Positions 16,912 to 25,808 of a DNA stretch of 64,000 nt are shown one piece after another. A model generated the notes under the pieces. That model was not told the DNA's origin and did no database searches. It saw only the letters and a list, made by a program, of their open reading frames with translations. This stretch comes from JANQEU01 sp965601455 (lineage in GTDB: Bacteria; Bacteroidota; Bacteroidia; Cytophagales; Cyclobacteriaceae): assembly GCA_965601455.1 (NCBI GenBank), contig OZ271831.1, forward strand, positions 3,100,001 to 3,164,000. The letters are read 5' to 3'. Positions within the stretch are counted from its first letter, which is position 1. Each line of letters opens with the position of its first letter. The position numbers and the translations under genes were made by a program.

Positions 16912-18377
16912 TGGTTTGTGGTTAGTTGGATGGCGTCTACGGCCAACAGAGATTTTGTGCCCCCGATGTTTTTTATGGAAAGAGATAGCTTTTCTCCGAT
17001 AAGGTCGGGGTCAGAATTGACGTGAAGGCTTATTTCAACGGGCGTCCAAATTGTTGGCCATCCATCGTACCAATAGATTCTCCTGATACCCATGAAATCA
17101 CCTGGTTCTCCTCCGGCGATCTCTTTTCTGAAATCATAACCCATGTAATGTTTACCGTTCTCCTCCCAAATGTGTGGATGTCCGGGAACCCGTTGAATTC
17201 CTTCGTCTCCAAGAAGCATACTGTTTCCAAAGGCGTTCCTTTCCTCATCAAACTCCAACATATTCAGGCCTTGTTTATCGAAGAATGGCCCAGTCGGACT
17301 ATCTCCTCTACCCATACGAATAGTATAGTTGGTTCCCAGGTTACCGTAAGAGCCAAAGAAATACCAATAGTTTTCGTGCTTGTATATTGCAGCTCCCTCC
17401 ATCCAACAGCTGCTCCATTCGTCCCCACACCATTCATCTTTTGTTTCCGGCCATGTTGCAACTGCTGTATGCAATTCCTTCGGATGTGTATCGAATTCCG
17501 TTCTGTCAGGCTGATCCTTGAATAACCCTGTTTTAGGGTCCATCTCCGCCACGTAGATGATACCTCCTCCCCAGGTCATCCACAATCGATCTTCAGGTTC
17601 ATCATAATAAAGATGGGCGTCTAACACCCATGGAAATTCGGTTTTGTCATGATCCAGAATGACAATCGGATCGGTCCACTTGTAATCAGGATTTCCAGTC
17701 CCTTCAGCTTTTATTAAGGTGATCGAGGAATAAAAATCACCTGGAACGTCGTTGTAAATCGTTCCATAGATGAATCGGTTGTCATTCACAACCACATTAC
17801 CAACTGCCCACCCCAGATCTTCCGTCGAGTAATCACTTGTTTCAACCAGCATCCATGGGTCAGTGATCGGATCGTTTTCAATGGGTTGATACATGTGGTG
17901 ATCGGCAAACTGGTGTCGATAAACGCCGTCCACCCAGACGTTGGCACCATCATCATTTTGAAGTGTTTCAGCAACTCCTTTAGGCTGAGAAACGTTAACA
18001 TCGATGCTTTTTGTCGCAACCAACTTTTCTCCGGCCAGAAGTGAAATCTCAGCGATCGTCTTATCAGCTACATCTTTTGCATTGATACTTCTGACCCAGG
18101 CCTTTAAGATGTAACTTTTATCCTTTTCGACCGGAGTGTTTGTCTGCTGAATCAAAATACCATCTGCGGATAATACTGCATATTGATTTCCACTTGCAGG
18201 AGCATGATATCCGTTTTGAGAGACCCGCGTAGTTTGTCCGTCAAATCCTTGCCAGGCTTCTTGGTTGAGCTCAAAACTCCCATTGATCAATAGTTCTTTC
18301 GATGACTGGCCGTAAGAATCAACCAACAGAAAGGATGCAAAAATCAATACCACTGGGAATGAAAGCTTACTCATCAT
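16908..18377 (-). CDS. GH43-like glycosidase apparently nested inside a carbohydrate-binding module
   Basis: A 489-residue secreted protein. The middle (about 145-440) reads as a five-bladed GH43 propeller: WVLDAHLYYDE with the modulating Asp253, SSCWMEGAAIYKHENYWYFF with the probable general acid Glu327, and HPHIWEENGKHY. I cannot place the usual N-terminal base Asp with certainty; D170 or D173 are options. Residues about 27-142 are the first part of a CBM-like sandwich (INGSFELNQEAW, YILKAWVRSI). Residues about 448-487 look like its missing last strands (LIGEKLSLSIKN, LLAVDAIQL). GH43 enzymes remove arabinose, xylose or galactose side chains. It overlaps both neighbours (4 bases with GH2, 11 with 18367-20484), which indicates a tight operon. 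Confidence 0.78.
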   Translation of the reverse strand: MMSKLSFPVVLIFASFLLVDSYGQSSKELLINGSFELNQEAWQGFDGQTTRVSQNGYHAPASGNQYAVLSADGILIQQTNTPVEKDKSYILKAWVRSINAKDVADKTIAEISLLAGEKLVATKSIDVNVSQPKGVAETLQNDDGANVWVDGVYRHQFADHHMYQPIENDPITDPWMLVETSDYSTEDLGWAVGNVVVNDNRFIYGTIYNDVPGDFYSSITLIKAEGTGNPDYKWTDPIVILDHDKTEFPWVLDAHLYYDEPEDRLWMTWGGGIIYVAEMDPKTGLFKDQPDRTEFDTHPKELHTAVATWPETKDEWCGDEWSSCWMEGAAIYKHENYWYFFGSYGNLGTNYTIRMGRGDSPTGPFFDKQGLNMLEFDEERNAFGNSMLLGDEGIQRVPGHPHIWEENGKHYMGYDFRKEIAGGEPGDFMGIRRIYWYDGWPTIWTPVEISLHVNSDPDLIGEKLSLSIKNIGGTKSLLAVDAIQLTTNQ

Positions 18378-20484
18378 TCTTTCTTTGAATAGTAACCTCT
18401 GAATTTGTGGTTAATTCAAGATCAACCCACACCAGCAGGTTATTTGATTCTATTGCTGATCTAACCGAGTTTTCTGGTATTGGTCTGTCATTGACTAAGA
18501 CGCTGATATCGGGGTCTGCGCCCCAGTTATCCAGTTTAAATACCGGATTAATAATCACATCGGCATTCTGATCTTCACCAATCGCAAATCGATATTCATC
18601 ACTATTGGAGAATACTTCGAATACCAAAGCATTCCTCTGAAAATCTTTCTTCACAAACTTCAAATGTTCTTTCTCGGATTGAACAGAACCATTGTAAAGC
18701 CATGAAGCTGTTTTCCGACGCATTCGATCCGGATTACCTTTTTCATTTAAGCCAACCAGCGATGCCCATTCACGATATTTGCGTCCCCTATCGTCTACCT
18801 GGTAGTGATCTGTCCATTCGATTCCGTCTCTGACACCCAGGCTTAGCAAGCAAGCATGGGACACTTCGCTTTTCCAGGTTCCACCCGCTGCAAAAGCAGA
18901 GGTATATGGCCTTTTGTTTACCGGCCAATGGACAATCTTTCCACCAGGATTTTGCCAGGCATTCTCGTACCTGATCCTGTAACCGGCATAGGTCTCCGGG
19001 ATAGTCTCATCAACCGACCACGCACTGAAAACATCCGGACCTTCTTTAAAATGTACTGCTATGATCTGTTGCGACCAGTCATCAATTTCAGAGTAGTAAT
19101 CGAATTTCGGACCCGGGTGAGCTTGCTTAAGGTTACCCTCCATGTTCAAAATTGATAATGCCGGAGCATCATAAAAATCCTCTGAATGTGATTTCGATCC
19201 GGCAACAGAGATCATTTCAGATAGTTCGTGAGGGGCTCTGAAATCGGTATCCAGTTTTGGTGTGTACCTAACGTGACGAATACCACTGCCATCCGGATAA
19301 AATGTCCAGAACTCATCGACTTCTGGAAGTTGTTTGCCGCGACCTTCCGCTGGTACGTCGTAATCCGGGTTGGACAGCACGTAATGCCATTGGAGCACCT
19401 TCCGAACGGGATTGTCCTCCAATACTTTTACCCAGGTCCATTGTCGAATTCGATCGCTCATGGGCTCGTGACAACCGGCAACATTATCGTCCCACGTTTC
19501 GACAAACTCATAGGTATAAAGCAATTGATTGTTCAGGTGCCAGGCAGGTATGTAGTTCATTTCTGTCCAGAATACGAACTTCATGTCCTCCTTATGATAG
19601 TCAAAAGTTTCATCGAATGAAACTACGTAGCCCTCACCAATAAATCCTGACCAATTATACTCTCTTTGAGTCACCTCAAATCCGGTATTTCGATCGTCAA
19701 TATCCCTGGTAGGTTTAGAGATGGCGCTTACACTCTTAACTTCAACATCCCCTTCATGCAGAGCTACTATCCCGACAAAGAATTCTGTATCTGAATTGGA
19801 CCAATCCGGTGAAGGCCTGAGTTCCATCCAGTCAACATAGTCCTGACCATTATAGGTTTTCTTTACCTGGTAGTAGTAATGAAGCATTCCGCCATTTACC
19901 TCCCTGAAAATTCTGATCTTACCGTTGGTGCCTGTAAATGGAACAGAATATTGGTCACCTGTTAGTATGTGTTGGTAAAGGTCGTTTCCCAGGTTAATCC
20001 CCTCTTCAAACCGGTGTTTCCGATCGAAATTGGTTTTCCCAGTATGATCCAGAACGTTGTCAACACCCTTTTGTCGGTCTTTCACTTCCACCACCACCAG
20101 GTTATCCACCTGATCCACTGTAAGCAGGGTATAATTTTCAGGATCCGGTTTCCCATTCTTGGAATGGATAAGTGCAAGCCCAATGTTTTCGTCGGTATCA
20201 AAATCCAGATCAACAATGAAGTGGCCTGTAATCGCCTTGTTGTAGAGGGTGCCGAAATAACCATCAGAAACTCCGGTTAATTTCAAAGTACCTTCTTCAA
20301 TAACTCTGGTGCCGTTAGAACTTCCTCCAAGATTCAATTCAATCCAGTCTTCCGTGTTCCTTTTAAAATTATCAACCTGAAAGAAAACACTTGAATTCGT
20401 TTCCTGCGAATAGATGGCGAATGGCATTAGAACCAATAGTACTAAATACCTGAATCCGTAGAGTTTTGAAGTGTAGTCTTTCAT
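18367..20484 (-). CDS. Unnamed core family secreted protein with N-terminal concanavalin-like domain (copy 5)
   Basis: A 705-residue protein with signal peptide ending FAIYSQ. Residues about 30-255 form a sandwich unlike the LamG of its relatives (VDNFKRNTEDWIELNLGG, GHFIVDLDFDTDENIGLAL, KIRIFREVNGGMLHYYYQV), closer to DUF1080/concanavalin domains. The core follows from about 270: MKFVFWTEMNYIPAWHLNN, GCHEPMSDR, VRKVLQWHYVLS, DEFWTFYPDGSGIRHVRY, GKIVHWPVNKRPYTS, NPVFKLDNWG. HWRY has become QWHY and HWPVAQ has become HWPVNK, so this is a divergent member. It lies 8 bases downstream of copy 6 and overlaps the GH43 start. Function unknown. Confidence 0.8.
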   Translation of the reverse strand: MKDYTSKLYGFRYLVLLVLMPFAIYSQETNSSVFFQVDNFKRNTEDWIELNLGGSSNGTRVIEEGTLKLTGVSDGYFGTLYNKAITGHFIVDLDFDTDENIGLALIHSKNGKPDPENYTLLTVDQVDNLVVVEVKDRQKGVDNVLDHTGKTNFDRKHRFEEGINLGNDLYQHILTGDQYSVPFTGTNGKIRIFREVNGGMLHYYYQVKKTYNGQDYVDWMELRPSPDWSNSDTEFFVGIVALHEGDVEVKSVSAISKPTRDIDDRNTGFEVTQREYNWSGFIGEGYVVSFDETFDYHKEDMKFVFWTEMNYIPAWHLNNQLLYTYEFVETWDDNVAGCHEPMSDRIRQWTWVKVLEDNPVRKVLQWHYVLSNPDYDVPAEGRGKQLPEVDEFWTFYPDGSGIRHVRYTPKLDTDFRAPHELSEMISVAGSKSHSEDFYDAPALSILNMEGNLKQAHPGPKFDYYSEIDDWSQQIIAVHFKEGPDVFSAWSVDETIPETYAGYRIRYENAWQNPGGKIVHWPVNKRPYTSAFAAGGTWKSEVSHACLLSLGVRDGIEWTDHYQVDDRGRKYREWASLVGLNEKGNPDRMRRKTASWLYNGSVQSEKEHLKFVKKDFQRNALVFEVFSNSDEYRFAIGEDQNADVIINPVFKLDNWGADPDISVLVNDRPIPENSVRSAIESNNLLVWVDLELTTNSEVTIQRKNDE

Positions 20485-20492
20485 GTATAGCC

Positions 20493-23420
20493 CTATTCGA
20501 TTCTTAATCTCACTTTTTGTGTGCTTTCAACCTCTATGAATACCTGGAGTTTCTCCCGTCCCTTTGAATCGTAAGTAATACCCTGTCGACAGCGGTCAGA
20601 ATTCGTAATTTCCTCTCCATCAATCCAGATCTTAGCCAGCCCACCTTTCTTCCATTCCAGGATTTCAAAGCTGAGATTAACTACCGGATTCCTGGCTGAC
20701 GCCTCTACATCGAATTCAATGAGATCATCATCTTTAACAAGTTGAAATGCTCTTGACCGTTTCAGATACTCGGGGTTTCTTAACCCCTTGGTATTGATGA
20801 TCTCCGGTGGATGATTCCATGATCTTGCCAATGGAATTAGGTCCTCTGCCTCTCCTTCCGTAAACCCGTAGATACACATAAAGCCATTCTCAGTCAGATT
20901 ATCGGCGGCCGCCAGGGAAGAATGGGTTAAGCGGTCGGGTGCCAGCGTGAATCGCCCATCTGACGGTATTTGAGCAACCGGGTAATGATTCCAGGCAGAG
21001 TACTTTGAATACCGTGACTTTTCATCCCCGGCCCAAATATTCAGGATGGTCTCCTCTGGAAACACTTCAAAAACCTTAACTTTTGACTTAAGATTTATCC
21101 ACGCAATTTGAGCATCATAAGCTCCCTCCGGATGATTTTCAGACCAGTCAAAGTCCGATACTTCGTCTTTATGGGAGACAATTGTCAGGGAATTTGGATA
21201 GATATTATCCTCAGGTTTCGTACCCGGCTCGCTGAAAAACTGCGTATCATGAAATCCAGGACTTCCTCCTTCCTTCCCTCCAAGGTGATATCCTTCATCT
21301 CCATGGTAGTCCACAAACCTTACACCCAATCCATCCGGATAGATAGTCAAATATTCGTCAGTCCAGAAACCCCAGTCGTCTTCGTTTCTGCAAACATTTG
21401 GATGTGCTCCCAGGACGTCAATCGAAGCATATCGCCAATGAATGACTACCCTGGCGGGAGTATTTTCAATTATTCGAACATGCGAATGTTTACACTGGTA
21501 ATCGCTCATGTGCTCGGAGCAACTCCTGGCACCTTCCCATGATTTTTCCCAGTGCCAATCGGTCAACTCAGCGCTTTGATCACTTATCCATCGATTTTCA
21601 TCCGTTACCCAACCCGGACTTCTTGCTCCTCTCCAAAAAACCACGCTGGCCGGGACGTTATCAAATTTTACTACTATATCGGGATGATCCGGTTCACGCC
21701 AAAGTTTATCCCAAAGTTCATTATAGTTCAGTTTGATGTAAACGGCCCCAAAGCTTTCGGCAATTTCTGTATGACCGGGAAGTCTTTTCTTTTCCAATTG
21801 CGCCGTTACATTTTGTGGCTTCAATGATTCATAGATTTCCTTGATTCCTAGGGGATCAACGGCCCTGTCAAATAGTTTGACCTCATCGATCAGCCCTTCA
21901 AATCCCAGGTCACCTCCAAAATTTGAGAAGTTCCTTACTGCATGAGTTGAAACATATTTGATGTATTCGTCATTCTTGCCAATCATAAAGTCGTAGTTTG
22001 TGAAAGTTGGACTTCCAGGTAGTTTCATCTTACTTACGACTTCTCCATTTAAAAACAGATAAGCCATCTCGCCGTCTATAGAACCTGCCACCTGTGACCA
22101 TTCATAAAGTGGTAAGGACGTTTCACTCTTTAGCTCTATGATCCCTTGATCTGTGTGAATAAGGAAGCACAACTGTCCAAATGGGTTAATACCCAAAAAG
22201 AAGCCTTTTCGGATTTGCTCGCTTATCTGGCCCGGAATGTACAGGTATGGTTCGATATCCATTTCCTCAAACTCTTTCTCCACTACTTCCAGCTTACCCT
22301 TACTTAGAAGCGTTAACTCCTCAAATGCAGTTCTACGATTAACAATAGCCTGAATGTCTTGTTCAAAGGCATCTTTAATATCGAGATCGCCATTGCGTTC
22401 CGAATAATCCCCAATCAATGGCTTCCATTCAGACTGGTGTGCAATGGCGGTCCACCGACTGATCGAATATGAGGATGGTGCCACCCAGGCCTCAATAGTG
22501 AAACCATCTCCCAATTCTGGCATTCGGTCAGCGGAATAAGCCACTTTGTTGTAGTATCCATCAAACCCAAATGAACTTCCTGAGACACCCGGCTTATACA
22601 CGGTGAATACCGTTTCAATCGGAATTTCATCAAGGGTTATTTCCTCCTTCACCAGATCCCGGTTAGTGCTATTTCTGATACTTATTCCTTCATCGAACTT
22701 CCACCACCTTGCGGGCTTAGGTCCCACATAATCTTTAACAGGAGTATCCATCAATGGCTGGTATACTATGTCACCTAAGCTGGGTTCAGTTCTCGAAACC
22801 TCAATCATTCTACCAGATTCAATCTTCAATTCAATCGAATACATATTCCCGGGATTGTTCCAGTCGTCGTAATGTTCAGCCCCTTCTCTGATAGTTCTGT
22901 TTACTTTTCCATTTGGATAGAACACAAAGTATTCGTGAACCACGTGATGAAAATGGGTATTTCCTTCAATTGGGGTAGCATGATGCCCCAATTTGAACTT
23001 CGGAAAATATCTCCAGTGAACAACAATACTGTCCTGATTACTTTCAATGAGACGTACGTAAGAGTATAGGTTGTTTTTATCCGGTCGCTTTTTGGGACCG
23101 TCTCCCAGGCGGGGAATTACCTCCTCGAAATAGAGTTGTTTCCCCTGACTTTCCAGATACGGCAGGTAACTACTGGATCGATGAAAGACTACCCGCTCAT
23201 TTTCATTAATTTCCACGACCAGATCCGCATATTCCCCAGTCCTTGAATGCAACTCCCAGGGTTCTCCAGTATCTATCCTGGTGTAATATGCTTTGAAATT
23301 AGTAGCATTGGCTGCCGAGACCACCAGTAAAATGATTGCGAACATAACAGGAGCCTTGAAAGCCAGGGTTTTACAAATCCATTTTTCTGTTTTCATTCGC
23401 TCTAATTCGTTGTCCACCAA
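20493..23420 (-). CDS. Unnamed core family protein: half-core + LamG + full core (copy 6)
   Basis: A 975-residue protein, the longest of the family. Met-9 (23396) would give a cleaner signal segment (MKTEKWICK... to VVSAANA). Half-core at about 42-210 (FKAYYTRIDTGEPW, SSYLPYLES, SIVVHWRYFPKF, HEYFVFYPNG). LamG at about 238-550 (RWWKFDEGISI, FTIEAWVAPSSY, FEGLIDEVKLFDRA), enlarged by a charged insertion near 340-400. Full core from about 565: FGAVYIKLNYNELWD, VVFWRGARSPGWVTDENRW, SEHMSDYQCKHSHVRIIENT, RVVIHWRY, DEYLTIYPDGLGVR, NHYPVAQIPSDGR, LARSWNHPPEI. It sits 6 bases after the esterase stop. Function unknown; the duplicated core suggests two related sites or a structural pair. Confidence 0.82.
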   Translation of the reverse strand: MVDNELERMKTEKWICKTLAFKAPVMFAIILLVVSAANATNFKAYYTRIDTGEPWELHSRTGEYADLVVEINENERVVFHRSSSYLPYLESQGKQLYFEEVIPRLGDGPKKRPDKNNLYSYVRLIESNQDSIVVHWRYFPKFKLGHHATPIEGNTHFHHVVHEYFVFYPNGKVNRTIREGAEHYDDWNNPGNMYSIELKIESGRMIEVSRTEPSLGDIVYQPLMDTPVKDYVGPKPARWWKFDEGISIRNSTNRDLVKEEITLDEIPIETVFTVYKPGVSGSSFGFDGYYNKVAYSADRMPELGDGFTIEAWVAPSSYSISRWTAIAHQSEWKPLIGDYSERNGDLDIKDAFEQDIQAIVNRRTAFEELTLLSKGKLEVVEKEFEEMDIEPYLYIPGQISEQIRKGFFLGINPFGQLCFLIHTDQGIIELKSETSLPLYEWSQVAGSIDGEMAYLFLNGEVVSKMKLPGSPTFTNYDFMIGKNDEYIKYVSTHAVRNFSNFGGDLGFEGLIDEVKLFDRAVDPLGIKEIYESLKPQNVTAQLEKKRLPGHTEIAESFGAVYIKLNYNELWDKLWREPDHPDIVVKFDNVPASVVFWRGARSPGWVTDENRWISDQSAELTDWHWEKSWEGARSCSEHMSDYQCKHSHVRIIENTPARVVIHWRYASIDVLGAHPNVCRNEDDWGFWTDEYLTIYPDGLGVRFVDYHGDEGYHLGGKEGGSPGFHDTQFFSEPGTKPEDNIYPNSLTIVSHKDEVSDFDWSENHPEGAYDAQIAWINLKSKVKVFEVFPEETILNIWAGDEKSRYSKYSAWNHYPVAQIPSDGRFTLAPDRLTHSSLAAADNLTENGFMCIYGFTEGEAEDLIPLARSWNHPPEIINTKGLRNPEYLKRSRAFQLVKDDDLIEFDVEASARNPVVNLSFEILEWKKGGLAKIWIDGEEITNSDRCRQGITYDSKGREKLQVFIEVESTQKVRLRIE

Positions 23421-23426
23421 CCCCAG

Positions 23427-24344
23427 TCATTTGCCCTTTACATATTGAGATAAGAAATCCCATAGTATCTGATTGGGATGCTCCGAACCAATTTTGTCAC
23501 TAAACCAGACATGACCACCTGGCTTATTGTGCTCCTGGCTTATGGCATAAAGAACAGCCAACGATGTTCCATCTTCTTCTCTGGCATATTCATACCTGGT
23601 AACAAGACCGTCGTTGAAATCTTTCTCCTGGAATAGAAAATTGCCATCATTATCACCTGAAACCCAGTTCTTCATGACTTCGGGAACAGGTTGAAAGTAC
23701 TCATTGCCTTCGTAAGGCAAAACGTCATCAGCTAAACCATGAAAGTGAATCACTGGAGTAATACCCGGGGATTCACAGTACCCTTCCAGCAGGACACCGG
23801 ACATCACTCCGATGGCGGCTACCAGATTTCTATTCGAGCAAGCCAATCCATAAGCCATCATTCCTCCGTTCGAATATCCTACGGCATAAATCCTGGATGA
23901 ATCAATGGAATAGTCCTGGCTAATGGATTCAATTAGTTTTTCCACGAAGAAAATATCATTGGTCATGATATTGGATTCTTCATTATCACCAGGATCCCAC
24001 TCTGCCCCCTCCTTGGATCGAACAACGCCCTGAGGATAGGCAACCAGGAATTTGTTGCTATCAGCCAACTCATTAAGACCATAAAACTCCCCAACTGTTT
24101 CTGCATGATCCGTTGCCAGGTCACCAAATCCATGGAAATTGATCAGTAAGGGAAGTGCCGTTTCACTAGTTGCGGAAATTGGTACATGAAGCACATATTC
24201 ACGCTGATCATCGCCTTGCAACACATATCTGATATTCTCATTGCTACCACCTGAAATAGATTTTGCCGAGGGTTCACACCCTGCTGTGGTCATTAAAAAC
24301 GAATAAACAAGACCCAGCCAAAAAAAAGGTTCTTTACTAATCAT
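23427..24344 (-). CDS. CE1-like (feruloyl esterase / polyhydroxybutyrate depolymerase type) lipoprotein esterase
   Basis: A 305-residue probable lipoprotein (TTAGC lipobox). It is an alpha/beta hydrolase of the LpqC / PHB-depolymerase / CE1 type: oxyanion stretch LLINFHGFGDLA, nucleophile elbow GYSNGGMMAYG, acid in HFHGLADDVLPYEG and histidine in GGHVWFS. Such enzymes remove feruloyl, acetyl or other acyl groups from polysaccharides. Here it lies between two core family genes (6 and 26 base gaps), so de-esterification of the same glycan is the likely role. Deacetylation would fit an acetylated fucan, but the leaving group cannot be told from sequence. Confidence 0.87.
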   Translation of the reverse strand: MISKEPFFWLGLVYSFLMTTAGCEPSAKSISGGSNENIRYVLQGDDQREYVLHVPISATSETALPLLINFHGFGDLATDHAETVGEFYGLNELADSNKFLVAYPQGVVRSKEGAEWDPGDNEESNIMTNDIFFVEKLIESISQDYSIDSSRIYAVGYSNGGMMAYGLACSNRNLVAAIGVMSGVLLEGYCESPGITPVIHFHGLADDVLPYEGNEYFQPVPEVMKNWVSGDNDGNFLFQEKDFNDGLVTRYEYAREEDGTSLAVLYAISQEHNKPGGHVWFSDKIGSEHPNQILWDFLSQYVKGK

Positions 24345-24370
24345 ATATACTGCGAATCAAATTTTCAGTT

Positions 24371-25777
24371 CTACCTCATTGGAGATATAGATATTTCAAG
24401 GTTTTCATTGGATTGTAAGGGAAGCCACATAATAAGATCTTTCCCGGTTGTCGTTTGCTCGTACCCCATTCGATAATCTGCTCCTTCTTCAAGGGCCTTG
24501 CCATTCACCTTTACTTCTACCCCTCCGTCATCCCAGTCTTTTATGATAAATCCAGGATTGATAATCCAGCCGGGTGTGTCTCTTTCTTCATCTTCCGCCT
24601 CAAGTGTAAATTCCAGGTCAATCGGTCCCCGACCTTTTCGAGGAATCACGTAAGCCCTTTGGGCCGCATCGTACGTGTATTGCAAATAATCCGGCTCCAA
24701 CCCTTCCATTCTCAATTTTGGCGGGGTAATCCACGACCAGGAAAGGGATACAAGTTCTTCATGCGGATCTTCCGCATTGGTCATGCCGTGGAGATAAACC
24801 TGTTCAATCGTATTTCCTGTTCGACGGTAATGCCAGAAGTTCAGCATGTGACCAATGGAAGAAGAATATCCCCGATTGGGACCGTATCCCCACGTCTGAA
24901 AGACCAATGGCAGTTCGTCTTCCGGCCAGTATGGTTGTACTCTCACACCATAGGGCATTCCAATTGTGAAAGGTTTATACTCAGATGTGAGATTCATGAG
25001 CATAATATTGGCGTCACGGAATTCCCCGAAATCTTCAGGGTAGGGATCAAAAGAAATGGTGGTGGATTCCCCCTCTTCATTGGGAATACCCGTATGTGCT
25101 CCCAAAAGCTTGATTAAGGTAAGTGCTCCTATTTCAATATCATCCGTTGGTTTGTGACCTGGGGGTCCCTGTACATTCAATTCCATGAATTCATGAACCA
25201 CATTAGGCGGCTCACGATCAAAACCGAATGGCTGACTTACTGATGCAAGACCCGTATGAATCCTCATATGTCGCGTATGCACACCATCCGGATAGATGTA
25301 AAACCATTCATCGACCCAATCACCATTGCCATAAGGCGTTTTACTAATGTCAGGAAATGCGATGTCAGAGAGATTATTAGCCAGGGCGTATCGAATTCGT
25401 ATTACTTTCCGTGCTTCCGAGTCATGCGCAATCCAGGCACGTACATATCTACCCTCGTTATCCATTCCAGGTTCGAAAGAGGCCAGACCACCGGTGCCAT
25501 CGAAGTCACGCGGATCGTACGTTTCGGCAGCCAGCGTGGAGAATCTTACCCCCTCCTGATTTACCATCGCGTATGTCCATGGCAGGTCAAATGACATGGT
25601 GGTAGGTATCATTTCGAACTCGACAGTGACCGCTCCTCTGAATTGCTCAGGATCGTGTTTAGTAGGTTGGTTAGGACCAGTCGCTATAAACCCTTTAGAC
25701 TGTCCAAGGGCAGCCGGTATGTTCAGAAAAGTGAGTAAAATGATTGCGCCAAGTATTAATCCTTCAAGTGTCTTCAT
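24371..25777 (-). CDS. Secreted protein of the unnamed core family, core-only form (copy 7)
   Basis: A 468-residue protein with signal peptide MKTLEGLILG...PAALGQ. It is the closest relative of copy 1 (1184-2602) in length and motifs: DEWFYIYPDGVHTRHMRIHT, NLTSEYKPFTIGMPYGV, HMLNFWHYRRTGNTIEQVYL, HGMTNAEDP, YDAAQRAYVIP, NPGFIIKDWDDGGVEVKVNG. The FWRG and HWPVAQ motifs of other copies are absent. The two core-only genes are not adjacent, so they either moved apart or duplicated early. It lies 31 bases downstream of the GH3 gene and 26 upstream of the esterase. Function unknown. Confidence 0.8.
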   Translation of the reverse strand: MKTLEGLILGAIILLTFLNIPAALGQSKGFIATGPNQPTKHDPEQFRGAVTVEFEMIPTTMSFDLPWTYAMVNQEGVRFSTLAAETYDPRDFDGTGGLASFEPGMDNEGRYVRAWIAHDSEARKVIRIRYALANNLSDIAFPDISKTPYGNGDWVDEWFYIYPDGVHTRHMRIHTGLASVSQPFGFDREPPNVVHEFMELNVQGPPGHKPTDDIEIGALTLIKLLGAHTGIPNEEGESTTISFDPYPEDFGEFRDANIMLMNLTSEYKPFTIGMPYGVRVQPYWPEDELPLVFQTWGYGPNRGYSSSIGHMLNFWHYRRTGNTIEQVYLHGMTNAEDPHEELVSLSWSWITPPKLRMEGLEPDYLQYTYDAAQRAYVIPRKGRGPIDLEFTLEAEDEERDTPGWIINPGFIIKDWDDGGVEVKVNGKALEEGADYRMGYEQTTTGKDLIMWLPLQSNENLEISISPMR

Positions 25778-25808
25778 TTTAATTGCTTGTTAACTTAGAA
25801 ATAGACTA

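Noticed and set aside
17022..17525. A 167-codon plus-strand frame opposite the GH43 gene
   Set aside because: No recognisable motif, and it is fully covered by catalytic GH43 sequence on the other strand.
21108..21542. A 144-codon plus-strand frame opposite core family copy 6
   Set aside because: It overlaps the conserved HWRY and YPDG region of the real gene and has no protein-like composition.
24455..25117. A 220-codon open frame on the plus strand opposite the core family gene 24371-25777
   Set aside because: Its translation shows no family motif or signal peptide, and the opposite strand encodes a clear paralog. It is a by-product of codon use.
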